From: Streptacidiphilus fuscans
GTDB lineage: Bacteria; Actinomycetota; Actinomycetes; Streptomycetales; Streptomycetaceae
Direction of reading: 5' to 3'
NCBI RefSeq assembly: GCF_015690355.1
Contig: NZ_JADPRT010000003.1
Coordinates: forward strand, 124,001-188,000
DNA length: 64,000 nucleotides
Shown: positions 19,920 to 29,504 of the stretch, piece by piece
Layout: the number at the start of each line of letters is the position of its first letter
Position numbering within the stretch: position 1 is the stretch's first letter
Position numbers and translations under genes: made by a program
The notes under the pieces: generated by a model
The model's database searches: none
Seen by the model: only the letters and a program-made list of their open reading frames with translations
What the model was told of the DNA's origin: nothing

Positions 19920-20309
19920 TTACTTGACCTCGACGGACGCGCCAGCGGCCTTGAGAGACTCGGCGGCCTTCTCAGCGGCCTCCTTGGTGGCCTTCTCCAG
20001 AACCGGCTTCGGCGTACCGTCGACCAGGTCCTTGGCCTCCTTGAGGCCCAGGGAGGTCAGCTCGCGCACGACCTTGATGACCTGGATCTTCTTCTCGCCG
20101 GCGCCGGTGAGGATGACGTCGAACTCGTCCTTCTCCTCAGCGGCCTCGGCGGCGGCGCCACCAGCGGCACCACCAACGACGACGGCGGCGGCCGGAGCGG
20201 CGGCGGTGACGTCGAACTTCTCCTCGAAGGCCTTCACGAACTCGGAGAGCTCGATGAGGGTCATCTCCTCGAACTGCGCGAGCAGGTCGTCCTGGCTGAG
20301 CTTCGCCAT
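19920..20309 (-). CDS. rplL: 50S ribosomal protein L7/L12
   Basis: 129 residues: N-terminal dimer domain ([24 protein letters not shown]), an alanine-rich hinge near residues 37-58, and the C-terminal factor-binding domain [22 protein letters not shown] to the end. It forms the mobile stalk that recruits EF-Tu and EF-G. It follows rplJ by 80 bases on the same strand and ends at a strong terminator. Confidence 0.97.
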   Translation of the reverse strand: MAKLSQDDLLAQFEEMTLIELSEFVKAFEEKFDVTAAAPAAAVVVGGAAGGAAAEAAEEKDEFDVILTGAGEKKIQVIKVVRELTSLGLKEAKDLVDGTPKPVLEKATKEAAEKAAESLKAAGASVEVK

Positions 20310-20389
20310 GATCTTGGCGTCCTTCCACTAAGTCGGCTGGTGCCGGATGTAATGAACGGCGGGCGTGCACGGCCCGCTGCGAGAACGGA

Positions 20390-20962
20390 TTACTCCGCGG
20401 CGGGAGCCTCGTCCTCGACGGCGGGGGCCGGCGTACCGGCACCGCCCTGCTCCTCCACCTTGGCGCGCAGCGCCTCGACGGTGCGAACAAGCTTCGACGG
20501 CAGAGCCTGGAAGAGCGCGGCAGCCGAGGACTGCTTGGCCTTCATGGCGCCGGCGAGCTTGGAGAGCAGCACCTCGCGGGACTCGAGGTCCGCGAGCTTC
20601 TTGATCTCGTCACCCGTGAGCGGCTTGCCGTCAAGCACACCGCCCTTGATGACGAGCGCCGGGTTCTCCTTGGCGAAGTCACGCAGAGCCTTGGCCGACT
20701 CCACCGGGTCACCGGTGACGAAGGCAACCGCCGTCGGACCGTTGAACTGGTCGTCCAGCGTGGTGATCCCGGCCTCGTTGGCCGCGATCTTGGTCAGCGT
20801 GTTCTTCACCACGGCGTACTGGGCGTTGGCGCCGAGCGAGCGACGCAGCGTCTTCAGCTGCGCCACGGTCAGACCGCGGTACTCGGTCAGCACGGCCGCG
20901 TTCGAACCGCGGAACTTGTCCGTGAGCTCGGCGACGGCGGCAGCCTTGTCGGGCCTTGCCAT
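20390..20962 (-). CDS. rplJ: 50S ribosomal protein L10
   Basis: 190 residues. Begins [22 protein letters not shown] and has the RNA-binding block [26 protein letters not shown]. The C-terminal helix that docks L7/L12 dimers is followed by an extra acidic/alanine tail ([15 protein letters not shown]). L10 with L7/L12 normally represses its own operon through the mRNA leader; the 300-base leader upstream would be the target. Confidence 0.96.
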   Translation of the reverse strand: MARPDKAAAVAELTDKFRGSNAAVLTEYRGLTVAQLKTLRRSLGANAQYAVVKNTLTKIAANEAGITTLDDQFNGPTAVAFVTGDPVESAKALRDFAKENPALVIKGGVLDGKPLTGDEIKKLADLESREVLLSKLAGAMKAKQSSAAALFQALPSKLVRTVEALRAKVEEQGGAGTPAPAVEDEAPAAE

Positions 20963-21258
20963 AGGCTTACGCCTCCTTCCGTGATGTCGATGCGTGGCCG
21001 ACCAGTGAGTCGACCTGCCAAGCGCATGTCCGCCGGAAGGAGAAGGGCGAAGTCCCGAAAACTACGACGAGCCCCGGCGCAGGCGCACGGGGCTCGGACC
21101 AACAGCTCGACGCTGCGCGAAGCGCGGCGGAGCGGTCGGGACAGATGTCCTCGAATCAACCTGCGCGGGCCGTCCGCAGCATTCGCTGTGCGGATCCTTC
21201 GGTCCTCGGCACCCTTGCGGGCACACAGGGACAACCAGCGGTCAGTGGCTTGATTGGA
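20963..21258 (-). promoter_or_regulatory. Leader of the rplJ-rplL operon (probable L10 autoregulatory region)
   Basis: No gene was seen in this stretch. It contains an 8-base perfect hairpin (arms 21069-21076 and 21088-21095, GAGCCCCG/CGGGGCTC) and further GC-rich pairing. An L10 leader is expected here from the conserved operon plan, but the L10-binding fold itself was not modelled. Confidence 0.45.
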
Positions 21259-21288
21259 AGAGTACGTGACCGACCGCCCGAGGGGCAA
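21259..21288 (-). promoter_or_regulatory. Candidate promoter of rplJ-rplL
   Basis: TTGCCC (21283-21288), an 18-base spacer and TACTCT (21259-21264) on the minus strand. It overlaps the terminator hairpin of the preceding lipoprotein gene, a compact arrangement. Confidence 0.45.
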
Positions 21289-21308
21289 ATCGCCCTCCGG
21301 GCGGTCGG
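21270..21308 (-). terminator. Terminator of the LolA-like lipoprotein gene
   Basis: Arms CCGACCGCCCG (21270-21280) and CGGGCGGTCGG (21298-21308) pair perfectly, with extra GGGC/GCCC pairing in the loop. It begins six bases after the stop codon. Confidence 0.8.
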
Positions 21309-21313
21309 CAGGA

Positions 21314-22159
21314 TCAAGCGTTCAGGCCCTTGACCAGCTGCGCGAAGTCGACCGTGTCGGACGCCGAAGGCGGCGTGACGGTGACCGGGCTGGTGCTGAA
21401 GTCGGCGTAGTCGACCTGGATGTCGAACCCGACCGCAGCGCCGGGTGAGGTGGTCTGGTGAACCCGGACGGGGCGGTTCTGGCCGTCGACCCAGAGGTCC
21501 ACGTTGATCGAGGTCAGGCCGAGCTGGGTGTCCTGGGCGAGCACGGACCTGATGTTCGCGTCCTGGCTGTTGGCCAGCTTGGCCAGCTCGACCGTACCGG
21601 CGTAGTGGGTCGTCTGGACGCCGTCCACGGTCGCCGTCCCCACACGGTGGATGTCTCCGGAGGAGGTGAACAGCTTGATCTGGGTGGACGGGTCGTTGCC
21701 CGAGCTCTTGTCCATCTGCTCGGCCATCGCCTTGCCCGCCGCGCCGAGCTCGGTGAAGTCCATCTTCATCCAGTGCTTGCCACCCAGCTGAGCAGCCCCT
21801 GTGTCACCGACGTTCATGTACATCGTGGTACCGGACATCAGCATGTGCACCGAGTCCGTGCCCAGCTGGCTGAACTGGGAGCTGTTCATCGTCATGTCCA
21901 TCGCCAGCGGCTTCCACGAGAGAGCCCCGCTGCCGGTCAGCGCCATCGACTTGCCCTTGGCGCTGATGTGCTCCGTCATTGAGACATGCGCGGAGCTGAA
22001 CTGCTGCGTGGCCTTGGTGGTCAGTGACATGGCGTCGGCGACGCTCACCAACGGAGCCGCAGCACCGGCGGCCACCTGCTTGGCTGCGCTGCATGCCGAG
22101 ACGCCGACGAGCGCGAGCGCGACGGAGGTCGCGGCGACGAGCGTGCGGATGTGACGCAT
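21314..22159 (-). CDS. LolA-like/LppX-LprAFG-type lipoprotein
   Basis: 281 residues from the ATG at 22159, preceded by GGGGAGGG. The N-terminus MRHIRTLVAATSVALALVG ends in the lipobox VSAC, so the mature protein is acylated and held on the outer face of the membrane. The mature part reads as repeated antiparallel strands (GALSWKPLAMDMTMNSSQ, TTMYMNVGDTG, STQIKLFTSSGDIHRVGTA) typical of the LolA/LppX fold that binds lipids. It stands alone between rplA and rplJ. Ligand unknown. Confidence 0.78.
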   Translation of the reverse strand: MRHIRTLVAATSVALALVGVSACSAAKQVAAGAAAPLVSVADAMSLTTKATQQFSSAHVSMTEHISAKGKSMALTGSGALSWKPLAMDMTMNSSQFSQLGTDSVHMLMSGTTMYMNVGDTGAAQLGGKHWMKMDFTELGAAGKAMAEQMDKSSGNDPSTQIKLFTSSGDIHRVGTATVDGVQTTHYAGTVELAKLANSQDANIRSVLAQDTQLGLTSINVDLWVDGQNRPVRVHQTTSPGAAVGFDIQVDYADFSTSPVTVTPPSASDTVDFAQLVKGLNA

Positions 22160-22294
22160 CAGATCCCTCCCCTGTTCTTCATCTGTGCGGGGACTGACAG
22201 TACTCCTGGCTTCGGACAACGCAACGGGCCGGTACCCGCTCCCGAAAGAGCTGGTACCGGCCCGTTACAGACCTACGCTGGTCGATCCAAGGGA

Positions 22295-23017
22295 TCAGAC
22301 CGACGCCGGGTCCTCCTCGGTGAGGAGGTTGCGGGTGCGGTTCGGGTCGACCTGGATGCCGGGGCCCATCGTGGTGCTGATGGCGACCTTCTTGATGTAG
22401 CGGCCCTTGGCGGCGGACGGCTTGGCCCGGAGGACCTCCTCCATCGCCGCGGCGTAGTTCTCGACCAGCTTCTCGGTGTCGAACGACGTCTTGCCGATGA
22501 TCAGGTGCAGGTTCGAGTGCTTGTCGACGCGGAACTCGATCTTGCCGCCCTTGATCTCGGTGACAGCCTTCGCCACGTCGACGGTGACGGTGCCGGTCTT
22601 CGGGTTCGGCATCAGACCACGGGGACCGAGCACGCGGCCCAGGCGGCCGACCTTGCCCATCAGGTCCGGGGTGGCGACGACGGCGTCGAAGTCCAGACGA
22701 CCCTTGGCGACCTCGTCGATCAGCTCGTCGGCACCGACGATGTCGGCGCCCGCAGCCTCCGCAGCCGCGGCACGGTCACCGGTCGCGAAGACCAGGACCC
22801 GGGCGGTCTTGCCGGTGCCGTGCGGAAGGTTGACGGTGCTGCGGACCATCTGGTCGGCCTTGCGCGGGTCGACACCCAGGCGCATGGCGACCTCGACGGT
22901 CGAGTCGAACTTGGTGCTGGAGGTCTCCTTGGCGAGACGGAGGGCCTCGAGGGGGGCGTAAAGACGCTCGCGGTCGATCTTGGCGTCCGCGGCAGTCAGA
23001 GCCTTGCTGCGCTTCAC
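22295..23017 (-). CDS. rplA: 50S ribosomal protein L1
   Basis: 240 residues from a GTG at 23017 with AGGAG five bases upstream; longer in-frame starts run back through the rplK-rplA gap and are not credible. The sequence holds the L1 motif [15 protein letters not shown] and the C-terminal [13 protein letters not shown]1 forms the stalk at the E site and in other bacteria represses rplK-rplA. It lies 107 bases after rplK. Confidence 0.97.
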   Translation of the reverse strand: MKRSKALTAADAKIDRERLYAPLEALRLAKETSSTKFDSTVEVAMRLGVDPRKADQMVRSTVNLPHGTGKTARVLVFATGDRAAAAEAAGADIVGADELIDEVAKGRLDFDAVVATPDLMGKVGRLGRVLGPRGLMPNPKTGTVTVDVAKAVTEIKGGKIEFRVDKHSNLHLIIGKTSFDTEKLVENYAAAMEEVLRAKPSAAKGRYIKKVAISTTMGPGIQVDPNRTRNLLTEEDPASV

Positions 23018-23124
23018 TGCTGCTCCTACTGAATGTTTCTTGGCGTGGAGTCGTGGTTGTGACGGGCCGCGCCCGGCCCTACCACGGTCTTGCTCTATGT
23101 AAGACAGAGCTCTACCGAGGGGGT

Positions 23125-23559
23125 TCAGCCCTCGACGGTGATGCCCATCGAACGAGCGGTACCCGCGATGATGCGCGAGGCCATCTCGATGTCGTTCGCG
23201 TTCAGGTCGGGCATCTTGGTGGTGGCGATCTCGCGGACCTGGGCAGCCGTGATCTTGGCGACCTTGGTCTTGTGCGGCTCGCCGGAGCCCTTCTCCACGC
23301 CCGCAGCCTTGAGGATCAGCTTGGCGGCCGGCGGAGTCTTGGTGACGAAGGTGAAGGAACGGTCCTCGTAGACCGTGATCTCCACCGGGATCACCATGCC
23401 ACGCTGCGACTCGGTGGCCGCGTTGTAGGCCTTGCAGAACTCCATGATGTTGACGCCGTGCTGGCCCAGGGCCGGGCCGACGGGCGGCGCGGGGTTGGCC
23501 GCACCAGCGTTGATCTGGAGCTTGATAAGCCCCGTGACCTTCTTCTTCTTGGGAGGCAT
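23125..23559 (-). CDS. rplK: 50S ribosomal protein L11
   Basis: 144 residues. Has the proline-rich N-domain [21 protein letters not shown] and the RNA-binding C-domain ending MGITVEG. It is part of the GTPase-associated centre and, in Streptomyces, the partner of RelA activation and the thiostrepton site. Gene pair rplK-rplA follows nusG on the same strand. Confidence 0.98.
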
Positions 23560-23736
23560 GCTCTCTCCGGGTCCTTACGAGAGGTGTTCCCGACCGGCGC
23601 GCGGCAGCGCACCAGCGGGGCCTTGGATATCCGTGTGGCTTCGGCGGGGGCTCAGAAAACCGGCCCGCAGTGCACACACATCGAACCAGAATAGACCGAG
23701 ACCCCGCCCAGCCCGAAATCCGTTACCGAAAGCCGG

Positions 23737-23773
23737 ACGGCCCCGCCCCCTCCGAGGAGGGGTGCGGGGCCGT
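23737..23773 (-). terminator. Terminator of secE-nusG
   Basis: Arms ACGGCCCCG (23737-23745) and CGGGGCCGT (23765-23773) with further CCCC/GGGG pairing inside; 19 bases after the nusG stop. Confidence 0.8.
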
Positions 23774-23791
23774 CGGACGATGCTGCGAACG

Positions 23792-24649
23792 TCAGTCGTT
23801 CTTGGCGATCTGGTCGAAGGAGAGCTCGACCGGCGTCTCGCGGCCGAAGATCTCGACGAGGCCCTTGACCTTCTTCGAGTCCGGGTTGATCTCGTTGATG
23901 GTGGCCTGCAGCGTGGCGAACGGACCGTCGGTGACGGTGACCGAGTCGCCGACCTCGAAGTCGAGGACCTGGACCTCGGTCGGACGGACCGGGCTCGGCT
24001 TGCCGGCCTCCTTGGCCGCGGCGCGCTCGACGTCGGGCGCGAGCATCTTGACGACCTCGTCCAGCGTCAGCGGGTACGGGTCGTAGGCGTTGCCGACGAA
24101 GCCGGTCACGCCGGGGGTGTTGCGGACGACGCCCCAGGACTCGTTCGTCAGGTCCATGCGCACCAGCACGTAGCCGGGGAGCTTGTTCTGGCGGATGGTC
24201 TTGCGGTCGCCGTTCTTGATCTGGACGACCTCTTCCTGCGGCACCTCGGCCTGGTAGATGTAGTCCTCGACGTTCAGCGAGACGGCGCGCTGCTCCAGGT
24301 TGGCCTTCACCCGGTTCTCGTAACCGGCGTAGGTGTGGATCACGTACCACTCACCCGGCGCGGTGCGCAGCTCCTCGCGGAAGGCGACCACGGGGTCAAT
24401 CTCGACGCCGTCCTCCTCGGTGACCGCGGAGCCGGCCTCCTCGAAGGCCTCCGTGGCGGAGGACTCGTCGCCGGTGACCACGCTCATGGCCTCCTCCTCG
24501 GCGGAGCGACCGGCCGCTTCCTCGGCAGCCTCGTTCTCGTCGACGTCGGAATCGGCGTTGTCGACGATCTCCTCGGCGGAGTCGTCGCCCCACGCCTGCT
24601 CTTCGGCCTCCTCGGCCTCAGCGGCGTCGTACGAGTGGGACTCAGACAC
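23792..24649 (-). CDS. nusG: Transcription termination/antitermination factor NusG
   Basis: 285 residues, longer than the 181 of E. coli because of a strongly acidic N-terminal extension of about 90 residues ([19 protein letters not shown] and more). The NGN domain follows ([20 protein letters not shown]) and then the KOW domain ([19 protein letters not shown]). NusG binds RNA polymerase and ribosomal S10 and modulates pausing and Rho. The acidic extension is common in Streptomyces. It lies 230 bases after secE on the same strand. Confidence 0.96.
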   Translation of the reverse strand: MSESHSYDAAEAEEAEEQAWGDDSAEEIVDNADSDVDENEAAEEAAGRSAEEEAMSVVTGDESSATEAFEEAGSAVTEEDGVEIDPVVAFREELRTAPGEWYVIHTYAGYENRVKANLEQRAVSLNVEDYIYQAEVPQEEVVQIKNGDRKTIRQNKLPGYVLVRMDLTNESWGVVRNTPGVTGFVGNAYDPYPLTLDEVVKMLAPDVERAAAKEAGKPSPVRPTEVQVLDFEVGDSVTVTDGPFATLQATINEINPDSKKVKGLVEIFGRETPVELSFDQIAKND

Positions 24650-24879
24650 GTTGGCTGCTTCTTCCTGCTTGTGAACGGTCGGTGGATTCCACGATACCGA
24701 CTCAACGTTAGCGGAGCGCCCGGACCGCTCGGGTCGGGGCGCGGAGCAAGCCAGCGGAGAGGTGCGACGCGGGGACTGCGCGAGCGCGCGGTCGGGCCGG
24801 AGAGCCCAGCTGGAACCAGTCGGACCCGGATCGGATCGACGTGGATCAGTCGGATCAGATCGGCTCGGCCGCGCTCGGA

Positions 24880-25215
24880 TCAGCCGAAGACCATCGAGGC
24901 GAGCTTCACGAAGCCCGTGTCGAGGCCGTAGACGAGAGCCATGATCACCAGAACGAAGACGATGACCACCGAGGTGTAGGAGGTCAGCTCGTTGCGCGTC
25001 GGCCAGACGACCTTGCGCAGCTCCGCGATGATCTGGCGGTAGAGACGAGCGGTGCGCGCGAAGACGTTCGGGCGCTTCTCGCGGCCCCGGCCGCCACGAC
25101 CCTCGGGGTCGCCGGCCTTGCGCGCACGCTTCCGGTCGCGACGGGACAGATCCTCGTCGCCGGAGCCACCCGAACCACTCTCAGGTGTGGCGGTGGAGCC
25201 TACGGTCTCCGTCAC
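24880..25215 (-). CDS. secE: Preprotein translocase subunit SecE
   Basis: 111 residues from a GTG at 25215 with GAGGG just upstream. The N-terminal 50 residues are charged and low-complexity, followed by the SecE amphipathic helix ([20 protein letters not shown]) and one membrane helix ([17 protein letters not shown]). SecE clamps the SecY channel. It lies between tRNA-Trp and nusG, the standard order. Confidence 0.96.
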   Translation of the reverse strand: MTETVGSTATPESGSGGSGDEDLSRRDRKRARKAGDPEGRGGRGREKRPNVFARTARLYRQIIAELRKVVWPTRNELTSYTSVVIVFVLVIMALVYGLDTGFVKLASMVFG

Positions 25216-25324
25216 TAGTCCCTCACCTGAAATCGGGTACCTGTAGGGGCACCCGTGAACCACGGGGCCCCTGATTGCACTGCTGACGGTACCGCCTGTA
25301 CGAAGTTTCCGACAGGGCGGACAG

Positions 25325-25397
25325 CAGGGCCGGAGGGACTTGAACCCCCAACCGCCGGTTTTGGAGACCGGTGCTCTACCAATTGAGCTACGACCCT
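25325..25397 (-). tRNA. tRNA-Trp (CCA)
   Basis: 73-nt cloverleaf. Acceptor AGGGTCG pairs with CGGCCCT (one G-U), the D arm is GTAGCTCAATTGGTAGAGC, the anticodon loop is CTCCAAA with anticodon CCA, and the T arm is GGGGGTTCAAGTCCC. Discriminator is G and no CCA tail is encoded. It lies upstream of secE, as in other Streptomycetes. Confidence 0.97.
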
Positions 25398-25635
25398 TTG
25401 GAGTCCGCTGGGCGGACTCGCGTGACCAACCTACAGCATCGGACGGTCGGCAGGTTCGCTGCCGGGCCCGCGCCGTCGGTGGGCTTCCAACGAGGGTTGA
25501 GTGTAGGGGGTTCGAGGCGTGCACGTCGAATGAGTACCGCCCGGAACCGACGCGACGCCCGTTCGCCCACACTCGTTCGTGCCGTATCGCGGAATGCCCG
25601 CACCGCGTTTCCCGGGCTTCTGCAAGCATGCAGCC

Positions 25636-26874
25636 ATGAGCGCTGTCTCCCCTGACCCCAGCATCCGTCCCGCCGACCGACGGGTCTCGGCCCGGATCGG
25701 CGCCATCGCCGAGTCGGCCACCCTCGCCGTGGACGCCAAGGCCAAGGCCCTCAAGGCCGCCGGCCGCCCCGTGATCGGCTTCGGCGCCGGCGAGCCCGAC
25801 TTCCCGACCCCGGACTACATCGTCCAGGTCGCGGTCGACGCCTGCCGTGACCCGAAGAACCACCGCTACACCCCGGCCGGCGGCCTGCCCGAGCTCAAGC
25901 AGGCGATCGCCGACAAGACGCTGCGCGACTCCGGCTGGACCGTGGACCCCTCCCAGATCCTGGTCACCAACGGCGGCAAGCAGGCCATCTACCAGGCCTT
26001 CGCCGCGATCCTGGACCCGGGCGACGAGGTGATCGTGCCCGCGCCGTACTGGACCACCTACCCCGAGTCGATCCAGCTCGCGGGCGGCGTCCCGGTCGTG
26101 GTCGTGGCCGACGAGACCACCGGTTACAAGGTCTCCGTCGAGCAGCTGGAGGCCGCGCGCACGGAGAACACCAAGGTGCTGCTCTTCGTCTCCCCCTCCA
26201 ACCCGACGGGCGCGGTCTACACCCGCGCCGAGGTCGAGGCGGTCGGCCGCTGGGCGGCCGAGCACGGCCTGTGGGTGCTGACCGACGAGATCTACGAGCA
26301 CCTGGTCTACGGCGACGCCGAGTTCATTTCGTTGCCGGTGGCGGTGCCGGAGCTGGCCGACAAGTGCATTGTGGTCAACGGCGTGGCCAAGACCTACGCG
26401 ATGACCGGCTGGCGGGTCGGGTGGGTGATCGGCCCCAAGGACGTCGTCAAGGCGGCCACCAACCTGCAGTCGCACGCCACCTCCAACGTCAGCAACGTGG
26501 CCCAGCGTGCGGCGCTGGCCGCCGTCGCGGGCGACCTGACCGCGGTCGACGAGATGAAGGTCGCCTTCGACCGGCGCCGTCGCACGATCGTCGAGATGCT
26601 GAACGAGATCCCCGGCGTGGTCTGCCCCGAGCCGGAGGGCGCGTTCTACGCCTACCCCTCGGTCAAGGGCCTGCTGGGCAAGTCGATCCGCGGCCGTCGC
26701 GCGGAGACGTCGGCGGACCTCGCCGCGCTGATCCTGGACGAGGCCGAGGTCGCGGTCGTCCCGGGCGAGGCCTTCGGCACCCCGGGCTACCTCCGGCTCA
26801 GCTACGCGCTGGGCGACGAGGACCTCGTCGAGGGCGTGACCCGCATGCAGAAGCTGCTGGCCGAGGCGCAGTAG
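25636..26874 (+). CDS. Pyridoxal-phosphate aminotransferase (aspartate aminotransferase type)
   Basis: 412 residues from the ATG at 25636; a longer start at 25579 adds a non-conserved leader. Class I fold: [14 protein letters not shown] near the N-terminus, [13 protein letters not shown], the PLP-phosphate and cofactor motifs [10 protein letters not shown] and [10 protein letters not shown], and the Schiff-base lysine in [14 protein letters not shown]; the C-terminal arginine site is in [10 protein letters not shown]. It would move amino groups between aspartate (or a related donor) and 2-oxoglutarate. Exact substrate is not proven. Confidence 0.88.
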   Translation: MSAVSPDPSIRPADRRVSARIGAIAESATLAVDAKAKALKAAGRPVIGFGAGEPDFPTPDYIVQVAVDACRDPKNHRYTPAGGLPELKQAIADKTLRDSGWTVDPSQILVTNGGKQAIYQAFAAILDPGDEVIVPAPYWTTYPESIQLAGGVPVVVVADETTGYKVSVEQLEAARTENTKVLLFVSPSNPTGAVYTRAEVEAVGRWAAEHGLWVLTDEIYEHLVYGDAEFISLPVAVPELADKCIVVNGVAKTYAMTGWRVGWVIGPKDVVKAATNLQSHATSNVSNVAQRAALAAVAGDLTAVDEMKVAFDRRRRTIVEMLNEIPGVVCPEPEGAFYAYPSVKGLLGKSIRGRRAETSADLAALILDEAEVAVVPGEAFGTPGYLRLSYALGDEDLVEGVTRMQKLLAEAQ

Positions 26875-26884
26875 TCGCGCTACT

Positions 26885-26912
26885 CAGGGGCGCGGAGTTC
26901 CCCGCGCCCCTG
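26885..26912 (+). terminator. Terminator of the aminotransferase gene
   Basis: Perfect 11-base arms CAGGGGCGCGG (26885-26895) and CCGCGCCCCTG (26902-26912), followed by TTGTTGT. It starts 11 bases after the stop codon. Confidence 0.82.
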
Positions 26913-27045
26913 TTGTGGTCGATCGCCTGCATCGGTTCCCGCGCCCCGGACGTTTGCAACGTCCCAGCGCACAGGAAGATCACTCGATCGGGCGGCGCGA
27001 AATTGTTGTTTCCCTTCCGGCCCCCGGATGCGCAAGGATCTGTGG

Positions 27046-28110
27046 ATGGAACAGGTCCTGGCCCCGTCCCGTCCCGACACCGCCTCCGCCGCGCGGGACG
27101 TGCGTCTGCTGCCCAAGGCGCATCTGCACCTGCACTTCACCGGGTCCATGCGCCCCGCCACCTTGATGGAGCTCGCCGACAAGCACGGCGTCCGCCTGCC
27201 GGAGGCGCTCAGCTCCGCGGAGCCGCCCAAGCTGCGGGCGACGGACGAGCGCGGCTGGTTCCGGTTCCAGCGGCTGTACGACGCCGCCCGCTCCGTGCTG
27301 CGGGACGAGGAGGACATCCGGCGGCTGGTGCGCGAGGCCGCGGAGGACGAGCGGGCCGACGGCTCGGGGTGGCTGGAGATCCAGGTCGACCCGACCTCCT
27401 ACGCGCCGCGGCTCGGCGGCCTGATTCCCGCGCTGGAGCTGGTACTTGACGCGGTCGACGAGGCGTCGCGGGCATCCGGGGTCGGCATCCGGGTGCTGGT
27501 CGCCGCGAACCGGATGAAGCACCCGCTGGACGCCCGCACCTTGGCCCGGCTCGCCGTCCGCTACGCCGACCAGGGCGTAATCGGCTTCGGCCTCTCCAAC
27601 GACGAACGACGCGGCCTCGCACGGGACTTCGACCGTGCCTTCCGGATCGCCACCGACGCCGGGCTGCTGGCCGCCCCGCACGGCGGGGAGCTGGCCGGGC
27701 CGGAGAGCATCCGGTCGTGCCTGGACGACCTGGGCGCGGGCCGGGTGGGCCACGGCGTCCGCGCCGCGGAGAGCCCGGCGCTGCTGCGTCGCCTCGCCGA
27801 GGACCGGATCACCTGCGAGGTGTGCCCGGCGTCCAACGTGGCGCTGGGCGTCTACGAGCAGCCGCAGGACGTGCCGCTGCGCAGGCTCTTCGACGCGGGC
27901 GTACCGATGGCCCTCGGCGCGGACGACCCGCTGCTCTTCGGCTCGCGTCTGGCCGCCCAGTACGAACTGGCCCGCGAGCACCACGCGTTCACTGACGAGG
28001 AGTTGGCCGAGCTGGCCCGCCAGAGCATCCGTGGTTCGCTGGCGCCGGAGCCGGTCCGGGGCCGGTTGCTGGCCGGGGTGGACGCGTGGCTGGAGTCCCC
28101 GGCGGAGTAG
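27046..28110 (+). CDS. Adenosine deaminase
   Basis: 354 residues from the ATG at 27046, with AAGGA seven bases upstream; the ATG at 27028 is less well placed. Zinc-amidohydrolase fold: PKAHLHLHFTGSM gives the first HxH metal ligands, APHGGEL the glutamate region, GRVGHGVRA the catalytic histidine, EVCPASNVALG the substrate loop and GADDPLLFGS the Asp pair. It deaminates adenosine to inosine in purine salvage. The HFTG form instead of HLDG/HLEG is, from memory, usual for this Streptomyces paralogue. Confidence 0.9.
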   Translation: MEQVLAPSRPDTASAARDVRLLPKAHLHLHFTGSMRPATLMELADKHGVRLPEALSSAEPPKLRATDERGWFRFQRLYDAARSVLRDEEDIRRLVREAAEDERADGSGWLEIQVDPTSYAPRLGGLIPALELVLDAVDEASRASGVGIRVLVAANRMKHPLDARTLARLAVRYADQGVIGFGLSNDERRGLARDFDRAFRIATDAGLLAAPHGGELAGPESIRSCLDDLGAGRVGHGVRAAESPALLRRLAEDRITCEVCPASNVALGVYEQPQDVPLRRLFDAGVPMALGADDPLLFGSRLAAQYELAREHHAFTDEELAELARQSIRGSLAPEPVRGRLLAGVDAWLESPAE

Positions 28111-28226
28111 TCCGCCTCTGTGGGCTCCCGCGTCAAGAGCCGTACGTGCGGCTCGGGGTGACATTTCGTGGTGTGTTCGTGATGGGATGGACATGACCGA
28201 TTGTCGCCCGTCCAGCAGGAGTACCC

Positions 28227-29504
28227 ATGATCGAGGCGCGCGGCCTGACCAAGCGCTACGGCGCCAAAACGGCCGTCGACAACCTCAGTTTCCAGGTTCG
28301 CCCCGGTATCGTCACCGGGTTCCTCGGGCCCAACGGCTCCGGCAAGTCCACAACGATGCGCATGATCCTGGGACTTGACTCACCGAGCTCCGGAAGCGTC
28401 ACCGTCGGCGGCCAGCCGTTCAAGCAACTCGCCAATCCGGCACGGACCCTGGGCGCACTGCTCGACGCCAAGTCGATGCACCCCGGCCGCAGTGCGCGGT
28501 CGAACCTGCTCAGTCTGGCCCGGCTGGCCGGGCTGCCGAGCCGCCGGGTGGACGAGGTGCTGGCTCAGGTAGGCCTGCAGGAGGTGGGCGGGCGGCGCGC
28601 GGGGGGCTTCTCGCTCGGCATGGGCCAGCGGCTCGGCATCGCCGCCGCACTGCTGGGTGACCCGCAGGTGCTGATGCTGGACGAGCCGGTCAACGGCCTC
28701 GACCCGGAGGGCGTGCTCTGGGTGCGCCAACTGATACGCAGCTGGGCCTCGGAGGGCCGGACGGTCTTCGTCTCCAGCCACCTGATGAGCGAGATGGCGC
28801 TGACCGCCGACCACCTGGTCATCATCGGTCAGGGCAAGATGCTGGCCGACATGAGCCTGCAGGGCTTCATCCAGCAGTACTCGTCCGGCTACGTCGGCGT
28901 CCGCACCCCGCCGGAGGACTCCGCCCGCCTGGTGGGCGTGCTCTCGGCGGCGGGCGGCAACGCCCAGCCGAACCCGGACGGTTCGCTGAAGGTCACCGGG
29001 CTGGAGGCCAACCGGATCAGCGAGCTGGCCCACGCCCAGGGCATCCGCCTGCTCGAACTCTCGCCGCAGCAGGCCTCCTTGGAGGAGGCGTACATGCGGA
29101 TGACCCAGCACGCGGTCGAGTACCGCGCGTCCGCGCCCGGGTACCCGGGGATGCAGCCGGGGATGCAGCCCGGCATGCAAGCGGGGATGCAACAACAGGG
29201 GATGCAGACTCCGCCGCCCGTGGGCGCACAGCCGTTCCCGGGGGCGCCCGGCGCCCAGGGCGCTCCGGCGGGCTACGGGCCCACGCCGGGCGCGTACGGG
29301 CCGCCGCCCGGCCAACAGTTCGGCCAGCAGTTCGGCCAGCAGCCCGCTCAGCAACCCGGCCAGCAGTTCGGCCAGCCCATGCAATCGGCGCAGGCCCCCG
29401 TCGCGCAGGCGGCTCCGCCCGGCTACGGCTTCCCGCCCGCCGCAGGCGTTCCCGGCCAGCCGCAGCAGCAGGTCAACCCCTATGCGACGAAGAGCGAGGG
29501 ATGA
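28227..29504 (+). CDS. ABC transporter ATP-binding protein with low-complexity C-terminal tail
   Basis: 425 residues. The ATPase domain covers about residues 1-215: Walker A GPNGSGKSTT, signature FSLGMGQRLGIA, Walker B VLMLDEPVNGLDPEG and the switch His in FVSSHLMSEM. A regulatory region to about residue 300 is of the type found in ABC-2 drug and lantibiotic exporters. The last 125 residues are almost only G, M, Q, P, A, with repeated GMQP and QQFGQ units, and are absent from typical homologues. It overlaps the permease gene by four bases (ATGA). Confidence 0.9.
   Translation: MIEARGLTKRYGAKTAVDNLSFQVRPGIVTGFLGPNGSGKSTTMRMILGLDSPSSGSVTVGGQPFKQLANPARTLGALLDAKSMHPGRSARSNLLSLARLAGLPSRRVDEVLAQVGLQEVGGRRAGGFSLGMGQRLGIAAALLGDPQVLMLDEPVNGLDPEGVLWVRQLIRSWASEGRTVFVSSHLMSEMALTADHLVIIGQGKMLADMSLQGFIQQYSSGYVGVRTPPEDSARLVGVLSAAGGNAQPNPDGSLKVTGLEANRISELAHAQGIRLLELSPQQASLEEAYMRMTQHAVEYRASAPGYPGMQPGMQPGMQAGMQQQGMQTPPPVGAQPFPGAPGAQGAPAGYGPTPGAYGPPPGQQFGQQFGQQPAQQPGQQFGQPMQSAQAPVAQAAPPGYGFPPAAGVPGQPQQQVNPYATKSEG
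29147..29382 (+). repeat. Tandem repeat tract in the ABC ATPase tail
   Basis: A 12-base unit (GGGATGCAGCCG and variants, encoding GMQP/GMQA) runs from 29147 to about 29210, and a 12-base unit encoding QFGQ and related peptides runs from 29309 to 29380. Repeat number probably varies among strains. Confidence 0.7.

Noticed and set aside
20963..21313. A riboswitch in front of rplJ
   Set aside because: The long leader is explained by expected L10 autoregulation; no ligand-binding core motif was recognised.
29147..29382. CRISPR-like regular repeats
   Set aside because: The 12-bp units are in frame inside the ABC ATPase gene and have no spacers; they encode a low-complexity tail.
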